Assembly (NCBI GenBank): GCA_947306365.1
Contig: CAMZGD010000009.1
Span: 23,884 to 87,883, forward strand
Length of the DNA: 64,000 nt
Source: an uncultured Bacteroidales bacterium
Lineage (GTDB): Bacteria; Bacteroidota; Bacteroidia; Bacteroidales; UBA932
Direction of reading: 5' to 3'
Under the pieces are notes generated by a model, which saw nothing but the letters and a program-made list of their open reading frames with translations, was not told where the DNA came from and did no database searches. Positions 18,241-26,519 of the stretch are shown piece by piece. Every line of letters begins with the position of its first letter. Position 1 is the first letter of the stretch. The position numbers and the translations under genes were made by a program.

Positions 18241-19437
18241 ATGAAACGAATCCTCCTGCTGGCCTCCCTGCTGGCCTCCCTGGCCGCCTGCGGCAGGCAG
18301 CCGCTCGCCCGGTCCTATGCCGCCACGCCCGACATCCTCCCGGGCGCCACGGACATCGAGGCCTACCTTCCGCTGCTCGAAGGCCGGCGCGTGTCGATCC
18401 TGTCGAACCAGACCGGTATGGTCACGCCGGAGCGGCACGTGCTCGACACGCTGCTCGCCCTGGGCGTGAACGTGGTTTCGATTTTCTCGCCGGAACACGG
18501 TTTCCGCGGTACGGCGGATGCAGGCGAACGCGTGGCCAGTTCCGTGGACGGCCTCACCGGCGTACCCATCCGTTCACTCTATGACGGGAAGGGCGGCGTG
18601 CCGTCCGACGAGGCGGTGTCCGAATTCGACGTGCTGGTCTTCGATCTCCAGGACGTGGGCTGCCGGTTCTATACGTACAATGTGACGATGGGCAAGATGA
18701 TGGCTGTCTGCGCCGCACACGGCAAGCAGATGGTCATCCTCGACCGTCCCAACCCGATCGGCTTCTACGTGGACGGCCCGATTCTCGACCTGAAATACAA
18801 GTCCGGCGTAGGCGGGTACCCGATTCCCGTCTGCCACGGCATGACGCTGGGCGAACTGGCGCAGATGATCAACGGCGAAGGATGGCTGCCCGGCGGCGTC
18901 CGTTGCGACCTGACCGTCGTCAAGTGCCGCAACTACACGCATCGTTCCCGCTACGTGCTGCCCGTCAAACCGTCACCCAACCTGCCCGACATGCGGTCCG
19001 TATATCTGTACCCGTCACTCTGCTACTTTGAAGCGACACCGGTCAGCCTGGGCCGCGGCACGGACACGCCCTTCCAGCTGTACGGCCATCCGAACATGAA
19101 GGGTTGCCGCTTTTCCTTCACCCCGCGCAGCATCGAAGGCGCAAAGAACCCCCCGCAGCTTGACCAGGAATGCTTCGGCGTGGACCTGCGCACCCAACCG
19201 TCCGACGAGGCCGTCAATGCGGCCGGCATCAACCTCGAATACGTGATCGACGCCTACCGCAACCTGCATATGGGCGACCACTTCTTCCGTTCGTTCTTCG
19301 AACTGCTGATCGGCCGCGACTACGTGCGCAAGATGATTGAGGAAGGCGCTTCAGCCGCCGAAATCAAGGCGATGTGGTCGGAGGACGTGGCCTCTTTCAA
19401 GGAACAGCGAAAGCCCTATCTGCTTTATGAAGAGTAA
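18241..19437 (+). CDS. Exo-beta-N-acetylmuramidase NamZ-like lipoprotein (DUF1343 / GH171)
   Basis: The protein has 398 residues and is a lipoprotein (signal ending LAACG). The motifs SILSNQTGM, FSPEHGFRG and FDLQDVGCRFYTY are characteristic of the DUF1343 family. Characterised NamZ proteins remove terminal MurNAc from peptidoglycan fragments (GH171), so this protein probably degrades muropeptide glycan outside the cytoplasm. It overlaps the following GH18 gene by 11 nt, which suggests that the two enzymes act on related amino-sugar chains. It follows tsaE closely and may share its promoter. Confidence 0.88.
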   Translation: MKRILLLASLLASLAACGRQPLARSYAATPDILPGATDIEAYLPLLEGRRVSILSNQTGMVTPERHVLDTLLALGVNVVSIFSPEHGFRGTADAGERVASSVDGLTGVPIRSLYDGKGGVPSDEAVSEFDVLVFDLQDVGCRFYTYNVTMGKMMAVCAAHGKQMVILDRPNPIGFYVDGPILDLKYKSGVGGYPIPVCHGMTLGELAQMINGEGWLPGGVRCDLTVVKCRNYTHRSRYVLPVKPSPNLPDMRSVYLYPSLCYFEATPVSLGRGTDTPFQLYGHPNMKGCRFSFTPRSIEGAKNPPQLDQECFGVDLRTQPSDEAVNAAGINLEYVIDAYRNLHMGDHFFRSFFELLIGRDYVRKMIEEGASAAEIKAMWSEDVASFKEQRKPYLLYEE

Positions 19438-20578
19438 ATGCCTGTGCGTGCTCCTGCTCGCAGCCCTGGCGGCCGTATCGTGCGAAGAAGAGCCTATCTT
19501 GACGCATCCCGTCCCCGAAGAGGAGATCGACCCGGAAATCATAGAGCCGTACGCCGTACCCAACGAGCGCATCGACGACGGCCGCCACGTCACGGCCTAC
19601 GTGACGTACTACGGAGACCGGATACCCGAGGTCGAAGTGCTGACGCATATCAACTATGCCTTCGCCGAACTGTATATGGCGGACGGCATATACCAGGGGT
19701 TCAAGGTGCAGGGCAGCCAGGCCCGGTTCGAGCGCATCGTCGCGCTCAAGCAGCGTAATCCGGACGTGAAGATTTCCCTGAGCTTCACCCATAGCGTCTC
19801 CAATTCCGACAACAGGCAGGGCGGCAGTTTCTCGGCCCTCTGCAAGCAGGAAGAGAGCCGGAAACGCTTTGCCGAAGACTGTCTGGCCTTCCTGGAACTG
19901 TACGGGCTCGACGGCATCGACCTCGACTGGGAGTTCCCCGGCCTGTCGTGGAGCGGCGCGGCCTGCGACCCAAGCGTCGATACGGACAACTACGTCCTGC
20001 TGGTCAAGCAGCTGCGGGAAACCCTGGGTACGGACTACCTGCTATCGTATGCGGGCTACTGCAAGGACAGGACGGCCGTCACGAACGGCTGGCGCTACAT
20101 CGACATCAAGGCGATGGATCCGTATGTCGACTTTGTGCACGTGATGACGTACGACCTGGACGAGGCGCCGCACCATCACTCGGCCCTGTCCGACAGCCGG
20201 GCCTATATGGACTGCGCCCGTTCGGTGCAGGCATATCTCGATGCGGGGGTCCGCCCGGAAAAACTGGTGATCGGCATTCCCTTCTACGGACGGTGTTCGT
20301 TCAGCCAGTCGCCGACCGCCATCTCCTACAAGGCCATCCTGCAGCTCGACCGCCGCAAATACCGTCGCAACCAGTGGGACGAAACGGCGCAGTGCCCTTA
20401 TGTGGAAACGATGAGCGGCGCTTTCGTCTGCGGCTACGACAATCCCCGCAGCATTGCCGCCAAGGGAAGCTGGGCACGCGCAAAGGGGCTTGGCGGCCTG
20501 ATGTACTGGGAGTACGACCAGGACGATGAAAACGGGACGCTCCGGCGTGCCGTCTGGAACGCCGTCATGACCCGATAG
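19427..20578 (+). CDS. Glycoside hydrolase family 18 lipoprotein
   Basis: The protein has 383 residues. The lipoprotein signal ends LAAVSCEEE. The GH18 catalytic motif DGIDLDWEFPG (DxxDxDxE) lies near residue 165, followed by SYAGYCK and the later VHVMTYDLDE and GLGGLMYWEYDQDD barrel motifs. GH18 enzymes cleave beta-1,4 bonds next to N-acetylglucosamine (chitinase or endo-beta-N-acetylglucosaminidase). Its overlap with the NamZ-like gene favours peptidoglycan-derived or host-glycan substrates. The start at 19427 gives the lipoprotein signal; an upstream in-frame ATG at 19337 lies within namZ. The stop is only 3 nt from that of the convergent gene. Confidence 0.9.
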   Translation: MKSKCLCVLLLAALAAVSCEEEPILTHPVPEEEIDPEIIEPYAVPNERIDDGRHVTAYVTYYGDRIPEVEVLTHINYAFAELYMADGIYQGFKVQGSQARFERIVALKQRNPDVKISLSFTHSVSNSDNRQGGSFSALCKQEESRKRFAEDCLAFLELYGLDGIDLDWEFPGLSWSGAACDPSVDTDNYVLLVKQLRETLGTDYLLSYAGYCKDRTAVTNGWRYIDIKAMDPYVDFVHVMTYDLDEAPHHHSALSDSRAYMDCARSVQAYLDAGVRPEKLVIGIPFYGRCSFSQSPTAISYKAILQLDRRKYRRNQWDETAQCPYVETMSGAFVCGYDNPRSIAAKGSWARAKGLGGLMYWEYDQDDENGTLRRAVWNAVMTR

Positions 20579-20581
20579 GCC

Positions 20582-23362
20582 CTAGTCTTTTTCGGGACGG
20601 ACAGGAAAGCCGTTGGCGGCCGGCATATAGGTTGTTATCAGATGCCGTATTCCGGTAAAATACAAGCCCATGCAAGTAAAAGTGCTGGATGAGGTCTGAT
20701 AGGGAGCGGCCGTCCAGGAGTAACCATATTCGTACGTCGTACCCTTCAGATTCAGCAGTTCACTGGAAACGTTCCCCCGTAAGCCCGAAGCCGGGAAATA
20801 GCAGTTCTTGTCGTTGTTTGAATGGGTTGTCGTCAGATTCATCCCTGCGGGGTATTCATTCGCCGCATTTACCCACTCACCCAGCACGTTTGAAGATCCA
20901 CTTCCTGTGAAACCGGAAAAAGCAGAACGTCGTGGTACTTTGAATCCACGGGGGCAGGGGTCATAGACGCTCTTGACTACGGGCGCATCCCCGAATCCGC
21001 CGTTATGTGCGTTCCATTGGTTCCCATAATGCGGGAGCCGTTGTGCGGTAAAAACGTAGCGCCAGGGGTTCCGGTGCATCCACAACAACTTGCGCGTGCC
21101 ATCGGACGTGTATGTCGGATATTCAGACGGCATGCCGGCAAGCGTGGCGTCGGAAGCGTGTATACAATAGTAACGGGATGTGTATGCCCTGTTTCCCTTG
21201 TGTCCCAGCGACGGAAGGAACGGGTCTTTCCGTCCCCATTGATAATAGGTATGTGAATAATGGTCTGCGTTGACCAGGGGTAGTGCGTAATCCGACTGGC
21301 TCACACGGAAGGACCCCATCTTCACGCCATCTGAGGCTCGCGTAATAACGATGTACTGACTTCGTGCATCAGCAGATCCCTGCGAATAGGAAATGGGCGG
21401 AGTCCAGCCAAGCGGGCAGTTCAAAAGGTTGGTCGTAATGGAAGGATCAGCGGTTGCGACGGACTGGGTGTAGAAGGCTTCGTCCGTTACCCAGATGTGC
21501 CAGCTCCAGAGGATTTTCCCCTTTCCATCGTCATACAGGGCTACGAGGGCATTCCCGGGTTTGATATTGTCTGCTTCAATATTGAAAAGGAGATATTTGC
21601 ATGAAAGCGTTGATCCTGAAGGGGCGTTGATGATATGAACATCTTCATCTTTGATGATTTCAAAGGTTTGATCGGTGTCCTGCCAGACAATGCGGGCAGA
21701 AATCGATTCGCTTGTGTCGAGATTCGGATCGTCCAGGATAAAGGGGCTTGCAATCGGCGCCCCGTCGGCATTGACGAACCCTGCGAGCGGATTGTTGTTG
21801 CCTGTGGCAATGCCCGTATAGGGATCGGCGGTTGCCATACCTCCTTGTACGGCATTTCCATAGACCAAGGGGAAGGCGAACCATCCGTAACCGTTGATCA
21901 CATAGCAGTTGGCTGTTTCAGCGGGGAGGTTGCGGGAATGAGAAAGAAAGTCGTAGGCCGAAAGGTCGAGCGGCGTGGTTTCCGAAGCACCGCCGAGGCG
22001 TCTGGTTTTCAGGGTGTTGATCATTTCCGTCGCGTTCGTTCCGGGATACATTGCCAGTCCGTCAAGAACCGTGGCTTTGGCGACAACGTTGACGGACGTG
22101 TATCCGTCTCCTTCGTACTGGGATAGCCGAACCCAGTTGCTGCCCCAGTCTTCGCGCCAGTCGGAAGGATCGTCTGAATCTGTCGGACAGTACCAGGCTT
22201 TCCAGGCTACAGGTTCTGTTGTGGCCCCGTTCGTGCGTTTCAGGCGCACGTCTACAGTCTTTGCCGTGTCTCTCAGTACACTGCTTCCGGTAACCGGGAA
22301 TTCGGCAATCGGATCGAGCGAATACGTCCATACATTGTTGGGAACGCCCAGGCTGTTGACATAGATTTTTTTCATGGCATCGACGGATATCCACACGCCG
22401 TTTTCTTTCAGTTCCAGCGAGCGGCTCGTTCCGTCGGAGAGACCCAGTTCGAGCGTGAGGCGTTCCTGCCGGACAGGCAGAGTGAACACGGTCAGCGTGC
22501 AAGGTTCTGTAGAACTTAGCGAAATGCCGGATCCCAGGTCAATCCGGATGCTTTTTCCGATGTCGCTTGTGGAAACGGTCGGGGTGCCACTCGCGTCAAC
22601 CAGCGCTTCAAAATCACCGCACAACGGGGTCTCCTCCGACTTGAGCGTGACGGTCGTCAGGCGTTTGCTTGCCGGCAGCCCGTTGGACGAAAGGGTCTGG
22701 ATCGAAAACTGAAGCGTCGTGACCAGTGGCTTGAAGTCCAGGTCTACGTTGCCGCTCTCATCAGGATAGGCCGTTTTCGCCGCATACATATATGCATAGT
22801 TCATATTCGGCCTGAATGTGCTGCCTTCACGCGTGACGGTCTGCACTTCGGGGATGGCACCGGATATCCGTACACGGTTGCCACCGGCTGCTTCAAGGGT
22901 GGCAGGGGGGACATCCTCTCCGTTGTCGATGGTTTCCGCCGGATAAAGAGCGTAAAAATAATGCGTGGCTGCGGCGCCCCACTGCAGTCCGTTTCCGGCG
23001 ACCGGTCGGACTTCCGCCCGGCTGTACTGCCCCGTGTTGCTTTTCGGAATGATTTGATAATCTGCATAATGCTGTGACCCTTCCAGCAGCGTCGCTTGTT
23101 CGCACCAGATTCGGATCCGGTCGGATGAAAGCCAATTGATCCTTTCCTGTCGTGAAGCGGCGCTGATTGTCCGGTCGTTCTCGTCCCGGCCGCTGTATTC
23201 GGTTTTTGTAGCAATCCCGCCGGCATTGCTGCTTATAGCGCCAAACAGGATTTGCGCACCTTGTTGACGGGTGGGGTTAAGCGGATGCTGGCATCCGGTG
23301 AGCACAAGAAGCGAGGCGGCAAGCCCTCGGGCCACCTTAATAAGATAAGACATGTTCTGCAT
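20582..23362 (-). CDS. Large fimbrillin-like surface lipoprotein with FISUMP-like C-terminus
   Basis: The protein has 926 residues. The lipoprotein signal ends VLTGCQH. Residues ~30-330 look like a fimbrillin-type (Mfa-like/FimA-like) beta domain. The middle region is beta-rich and unrecognised. The last ~150 residues carry VYDPCPRGFKVP, YSWTAA and a final GFPVRPE, which is the FISUMP-like carbohydrate-recognition-type end common in Bacteroidales surface proteins. A role in adhesion or pilus-like structures is inferred. It is AT-richer than its neighbours. A TATTTTTG box about 210 nt upstream suggests a long 5' leader. The regulator gene 23670-24704 lies directly upstream. Confidence 0.75.
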   Translation of the reverse strand: MQNMSYLIKVARGLAASLLVLTGCQHPLNPTRQQGAQILFGAISSNAGGIATKTEYSGRDENDRTISAASRQERINWLSSDRIRIWCEQATLLEGSQHYADYQIIPKSNTGQYSRAEVRPVAGNGLQWGAAATHYFYALYPAETIDNGEDVPPATLEAAGGNRVRISGAIPEVQTVTREGSTFRPNMNYAYMYAAKTAYPDESGNVDLDFKPLVTTLQFSIQTLSSNGLPASKRLTTVTLKSEETPLCGDFEALVDASGTPTVSTSDIGKSIRIDLGSGISLSSTEPCTLTVFTLPVRQERLTLELGLSDGTSRSLELKENGVWISVDAMKKIYVNSLGVPNNVWTYSLDPIAEFPVTGSSVLRDTAKTVDVRLKRTNGATTEPVAWKAWYCPTDSDDPSDWREDWGSNWVRLSQYEGDGYTSVNVVAKATVLDGLAMYPGTNATEMINTLKTRRLGGASETTPLDLSAYDFLSHSRNLPAETANCYVINGYGWFAFPLVYGNAVQGGMATADPYTGIATGNNNPLAGFVNADGAPIASPFILDDPNLDTSESISARIVWQDTDQTFEIIKDEDVHIINAPSGSTLSCKYLLFNIEADNIKPGNALVALYDDGKGKILWSWHIWVTDEAFYTQSVATADPSITTNLLNCPLGWTPPISYSQGSADARSQYIVITRASDGVKMGSFRVSQSDYALPLVNADHYSHTYYQWGRKDPFLPSLGHKGNRAYTSRYYCIHASDATLAGMPSEYPTYTSDGTRKLLWMHRNPWRYVFTAQRLPHYGNQWNAHNGGFGDAPVVKSVYDPCPRGFKVPRRSAFSGFTGSGSSNVLGEWVNAANEYPAGMNLTTTHSNNDKNCYFPASGLRGNVSSELLNLKGTTYEYGYSWTAAPYQTSSSTFTCMGLYFTGIRHLITTYMPAANGFPVRPEKD

Positions 23363-23669
23363 TGTCGTTTACATCCATTCGTGATTGAACGAACTCCCGT
23401 CCCCGTCAAAATAGCCATCGATTTCCTGACCTGTAGTCCGAATGGCCGTATCGTCGACGATGGATCACGCCAGCAGGTCTGTTACGGGCCTTGACAGGAG
23501 ATGGATTTTGATTACGGAGGGGGCGGTATATTCTTTCTTCTTCATTGAAAACATAGCCGTTGTCCAGTTTGGATGCAAAAATAGACAGGACACGCGCAAA
23601 CGTGTTTTCAATCGGGGGACGACATTTTTAATAGAAGGAACAGTAAAGAGGAAAAAGACCGTTTCCGGT
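23363..23669. other. 307-bp intergenic region: long 5' leader of the fimbrillin-like gene
   Basis: No convincing ORF or RNA gene is visible. On the minus strand it holds a TATTTTTG promoter box (23576-23583), leaving a leader of roughly 200 nt before the start at 23362. Short palindromic patches occur, such as ATCGTCGACGAT near 23452, but I see no recognisable riboswitch. Confidence 0.5.
23576..23583 (-). promoter_or_regulatory. Predicted -7 promoter box (TATTTTTG) of the fimbrillin-like gene
   Basis: The minus strand reads TATTTTTG, matching TAnnTTTG. A TTTG lies 13 nt upstream of it, nearer than typical. The following leader is unusually long for this window. Confidence 0.5.
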
Positions 23670-24704
23670 TCAGCGGTTCCGCTTTTTGTATTGACTGGGC
23701 GTCATTCCCGTCGTCTTTTTGAACAGGGAACTGAAATAGGTGAAATGGTCCATGCCGCAGCGGAAAGCCACGTCTCCGATGGGAATGTCCGTGTTGTCCA
23801 AAAGCTTCTTGGCAACGGACATCCGGATATGCAGGATGCATTCGCTGGTCGTCTGTCCCGTGATAGCTTTCAACTTCCGGTTGAGATGGGGCCTGGACAT
23901 GCATAGGCTGCGTGCGATTTCATCATAGTCGATTCGGGATCCCTTTTCCATGCTCTGTTCGACGAGCGTCGAGAACTTATGGATAAAAGAACGCTCGGAA
24001 TGGGACAGCGTTTTCTCCCGTTCCCGGGGGAGGTGGATGGAAAACCGTTTCTGGACCGGGATGTTGACGATGAAGGTCGATCCGATATTGGGAAAACTAT
24101 AGATGTCGAGGTGGCCGTCCATGGCGTCTACCGCCATCTTCGTCAGGGGAAGACCGATGCCGATACCTTGTTCGTCGGCTTCGTCAACCTGATAGAAGGG
24201 CTTGAAAATATGCTCTTTCTGCTCGGCGGTTATGCCGATTCCCTTGTCGCTGACGAAGATTTGCAAGAGTCCGTCTTTCAATCGGGTGGAGATGAGCACT
24301 TCGCTGCCGGAAGGAGAAAACTTGATGGCGTTGCGGATCAGCTCTTCCACTATCTTGTAAGTATAAAAGGGGATGTGTTCGATCTCTACGGGTTCCTTCT
24401 GCTGGCCGTAAATGAGCCGGATTCCGTTTTCCTGCGCGAACGGCTCGCAACCGCGGCAGGCGTTTGAGACCAGACTGACGATATCGCTGCATTTCCAATT
24501 TGCGGAATACTCGACGGGAATGGAAACGTCCGCCACATCCAGATAATTACGGGAGATTGCGGAAAACAAGAGATTATGCTTGTCCGATATCTCTTCCCTG
24601 GCCGCCCTTTCCCGCTTCCGGAGACAGCGTATATAGCAGACCAGGCCGACAGAAACACTGACGGCCAGAATGGTCAGGAGGGCGTATAAGGTAGTCAGGG
24701 ACAT
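23670..24704 (-). CDS. Fusion regulator: membrane anchor, HATPase_c domain and AraC-type DNA-binding domain
   Basis: The protein has 344 residues. It has an N-terminal transmembrane helix (about 4-24), then a histidine-kinase-type ATPase with N box ELIRNAIKFSPSG, G1 SDKGIGI, F box FKPFYQ and G2 GIGIGLPL. An AraC HTH follows (about 245-344, DIPIGDVAFRCGMDHFTYFS). Compared with Bacteroidetes hybrid two-component proteins, the periplasmic sensor, the His-containing DHp helix (no HELRTPL) and the receiver domain are all missing. It probably controls the adjacent fimbrillin-like gene. How it could signal without a phospho-acceptor His or Asp is unclear. Confidence 0.8.
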   Translation of the reverse strand: MSLTTLYALLTILAVSVSVGLVCYIRCLRKRERAAREEISDKHNLLFSAISRNYLDVADVSIPVEYSANWKCSDIVSLVSNACRGCEPFAQENGIRLIYGQQKEPVEIEHIPFYTYKIVEELIRNAIKFSPSGSEVLISTRLKDGLLQIFVSDKGIGITAEQKEHIFKPFYQVDEADEQGIGIGLPLTKMAVDAMDGHLDIYSFPNIGSTFIVNIPVQKRFSIHLPREREKTLSHSERSFIHKFSTLVEQSMEKGSRIDYDEIARSLCMSRPHLNRKLKAITGQTTSECILHIRMSVAKKLLDNTDIPIGDVAFRCGMDHFTYFSSLFKKTTGMTPSQYKKRNR

Positions 24705-24774
24705 ATCGCACCATTGTCTGGCGCAAGATACATCAAAAAGTTTGAAAAACCAAAAGGACGGGGATCGGACGGGT

Positions 24775-25944
24775 TCAGTCCTGTCCCATCCGCAGCCGGA
24801 GGCCGACGTGCAGGTCGAAGGAGAACGGGTGCTCCCGATAATAGTTCGGCAGTTTGTCCGAAGGCGTGATATGCCAGGCGAAACCGGGCTCGAGGTAAAG
24901 ACCGAGCCGGGGTGAGAAAGCGTATTCCGCTCCGGCGGCGCCGGTAAGCGAGAAGAAAACGGGATGCGTTTCCACGTGGCCGGAAGCGACGGTCTGTCCG
25001 TCGGCACGGGTCAGGAGCCGGCCGGCTATGAGCCATTCGGCTTCTCCGCCGGCAGCGGCATAGAGTGAGCCCCGTTTCCAGTCAGCCAGGGTAAGGATGC
25101 CCTTGAGCGGAATGCCGGCATAATGGAGCCGGTACTCCTGGCTTTGCGCGGGGAAAGTCTGGTTCTGGCCGGACACCCGGATGCGGTGGAAACTGTAGTC
25201 GAGTCCGCTTTCCCAGGATAGGCGTGAGCCGTTTTCGAACTGTATGGCGATGCCCGTCTTGACAGGGAGGTCGCATAGCAGGTTGACCGGGAGGCTGCTG
25301 ACGGGATTACGCTTGTTGTCCATCAGGTTTCCCAGCAGGGCGTAGTCTGTCGTTTGTCCGGTCGGGGAACCTTTTCGAGTGGAAACGGCATCGAGGGTGG
25401 GTGCCGCGTCGGTGGTGGTGCCGTTGCGAAGGGAAAGCGGCGAGAAGTGGATGCGTGCGGACAGCCGGGGCTGTCGCCCGGATTCCGGTTCATCCACCCA
25501 CACCGGGCTGGCAGCGGCAGGCGCAGCGGGGCCTTCCGGCTGCATTTCCGGTTGTACTTCCGGTTGGATTTCCGGTTCGGCCGCGTCCGGGACGGACGGC
25601 GTAGCGGGTACGGCGGGTTTGGCAAGACTGGATACGGGACCCGGATGGGAGACGTTAGCGGCAGGCAGGCGGCGGGCCGGCCGGTCAGGCAGCGGCCGGG
25701 CAGCAGCCAGGTACGAGGGCGTTTCCGTGGCGAGGGTGGCCGGCAGGGCGGCAATCAGCGGCTCCCGGAGCGTCCGCTCCGTTTCCGGTTTCCGGACCAG
25801 AAGCATCAGCAGGAGGGCGGCGGCAGCGCCGGTGAGCAGCGGCAGGATCCATCCGGTCCACCGCCGGGCCGGTGCCGCCGCGGGCAGATCGAGCTCATAG
25901 TCGCCGAGCTTGTCCTGGAAGGGTTCGATCCATTTATCTTTCAT
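24775..25944 (-). CDS. Putative ECF regulator with transmembrane helix and barrel-like C-terminus (second copy)
   Basis: The protein has 389 residues and the same plan as the protein at 12034-13176. It has a short charged cytoplasmic head with PFQDKLGDYELDLP, one transmembrane helix (about 28-48), a Pro/Ala/Glu linker with repeated IQPEVQPEMQPE, and a beta-rich C-terminal half (about 200-389) with strand patterns such as GIAIQFENGSRLSWESGLDYS ending in LRLRMGQD. It overlaps the upstream sigma gene by 11 nt, exactly as in the first pair. I infer control of that sigma factor. Barrel assignment is by pattern only. Confidence 0.68.
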   Translation of the reverse strand: MKDKWIEPFQDKLGDYELDLPAAAPARRWTGWILPLLTGAAAALLLMLLVRKPETERTLREPLIAALPATLATETPSYLAAARPLPDRPARRLPAANVSHPGPVSSLAKPAVPATPSVPDAAEPEIQPEVQPEMQPEGPAAPAAASPVWVDEPESGRQPRLSARIHFSPLSLRNGTTTDAAPTLDAVSTRKGSPTGQTTDYALLGNLMDNKRNPVSSLPVNLLCDLPVKTGIAIQFENGSRLSWESGLDYSFHRIRVSGQNQTFPAQSQEYRLHYAGIPLKGILTLADWKRGSLYAAAGGEAEWLIAGRLLTRADGQTVASGHVETHPVFFSLTGAAGAEYAFSPRLGLYLEPGFAWHITPSDKLPNYYREHPFSFDLHVGLRLRMGQD

Positions 25945-26506
25945 GGTCCTTTCTGTTTCTGTATTCTCTGATCCATTGCGAAAGCAGGGCCTTGGCCCGG
26001 TGCAGGTTGGAGGCGGAGGTGCTTTCGCCGATCTGCAGTTGTTCCGCAATTTCCTTGTGGCTCATTTCTTCAAAGATGTAGAGGTTGAACACGGTCCTGT
26101 ACCGGTCGGGCAGCCTGCGTATCATGGCCAGCAGTTCCTGCTGCGGGATGTCGGCGATGTCCGGCGCCTCGTCGGGTTCGGGCAGTTCGCCCAGGAAGTC
26201 TATATCGGTCTGCGGCATCTTCTTTTTCGCCCGCAGGTATTGCAGCGCTTCGTTGGCGGCAATCCGCCGGCACCAGGCCTGAAGGGATCCGGTACCCCGG
26301 TAGGCGAAGCTGTCGAACCGGGTGTATATCTTGATGAACGTATCCTGCAGAAGGTCTTTCACCGCCTCGTCGTCCCGGACATAACGTGCACATACGGCAG
26401 CCAGATAGCGGTGAAACTGCTCGTAGAAAGAACGCTTCGCAGCGGGACTGCCCCTGCGAAGCGATTCGATCAAGTCTCTTTCCTTTTCTGCAGAGGCGGG
26501 AATCAT
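25934..26506 (-). CDS. ECF-type RNA polymerase sigma factor (second copy)
   Basis: The protein has 190 residues. Region 2 is visible in DDEAVKDLLQDTFIKIYTRFDSF and SLQAWCRRIAANEAL. Region 4 is MIRRLPDRYRTVFNLYIFEEMSHKEIAEQLQIGESTSASNLHRAK (conserved pattern, residues ~125-170). The gene starts 13 nt after the serpin gene upstream on the same strand, so it may be read from the serpin promoter. It is followed by the overlapping membrane-barrel gene. Confidence 0.93.
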   Translation of the reverse strand: MIPASAEKERDLIESLRRGSPAAKRSFYEQFHRYLAAVCARYVRDDEAVKDLLQDTFIKIYTRFDSFAYRGTGSLQAWCRRIAANEALQYLRAKKKMPQTDIDFLGELPEPDEAPDIADIPQQELLAMIRRLPDRYRTVFNLYIFEEMSHKEIAEQLQIGESTSASNLHRAKALLSQWIREYRNRKDHER

Positions 26507-26519
26507 CCGCTAAAGTTAC

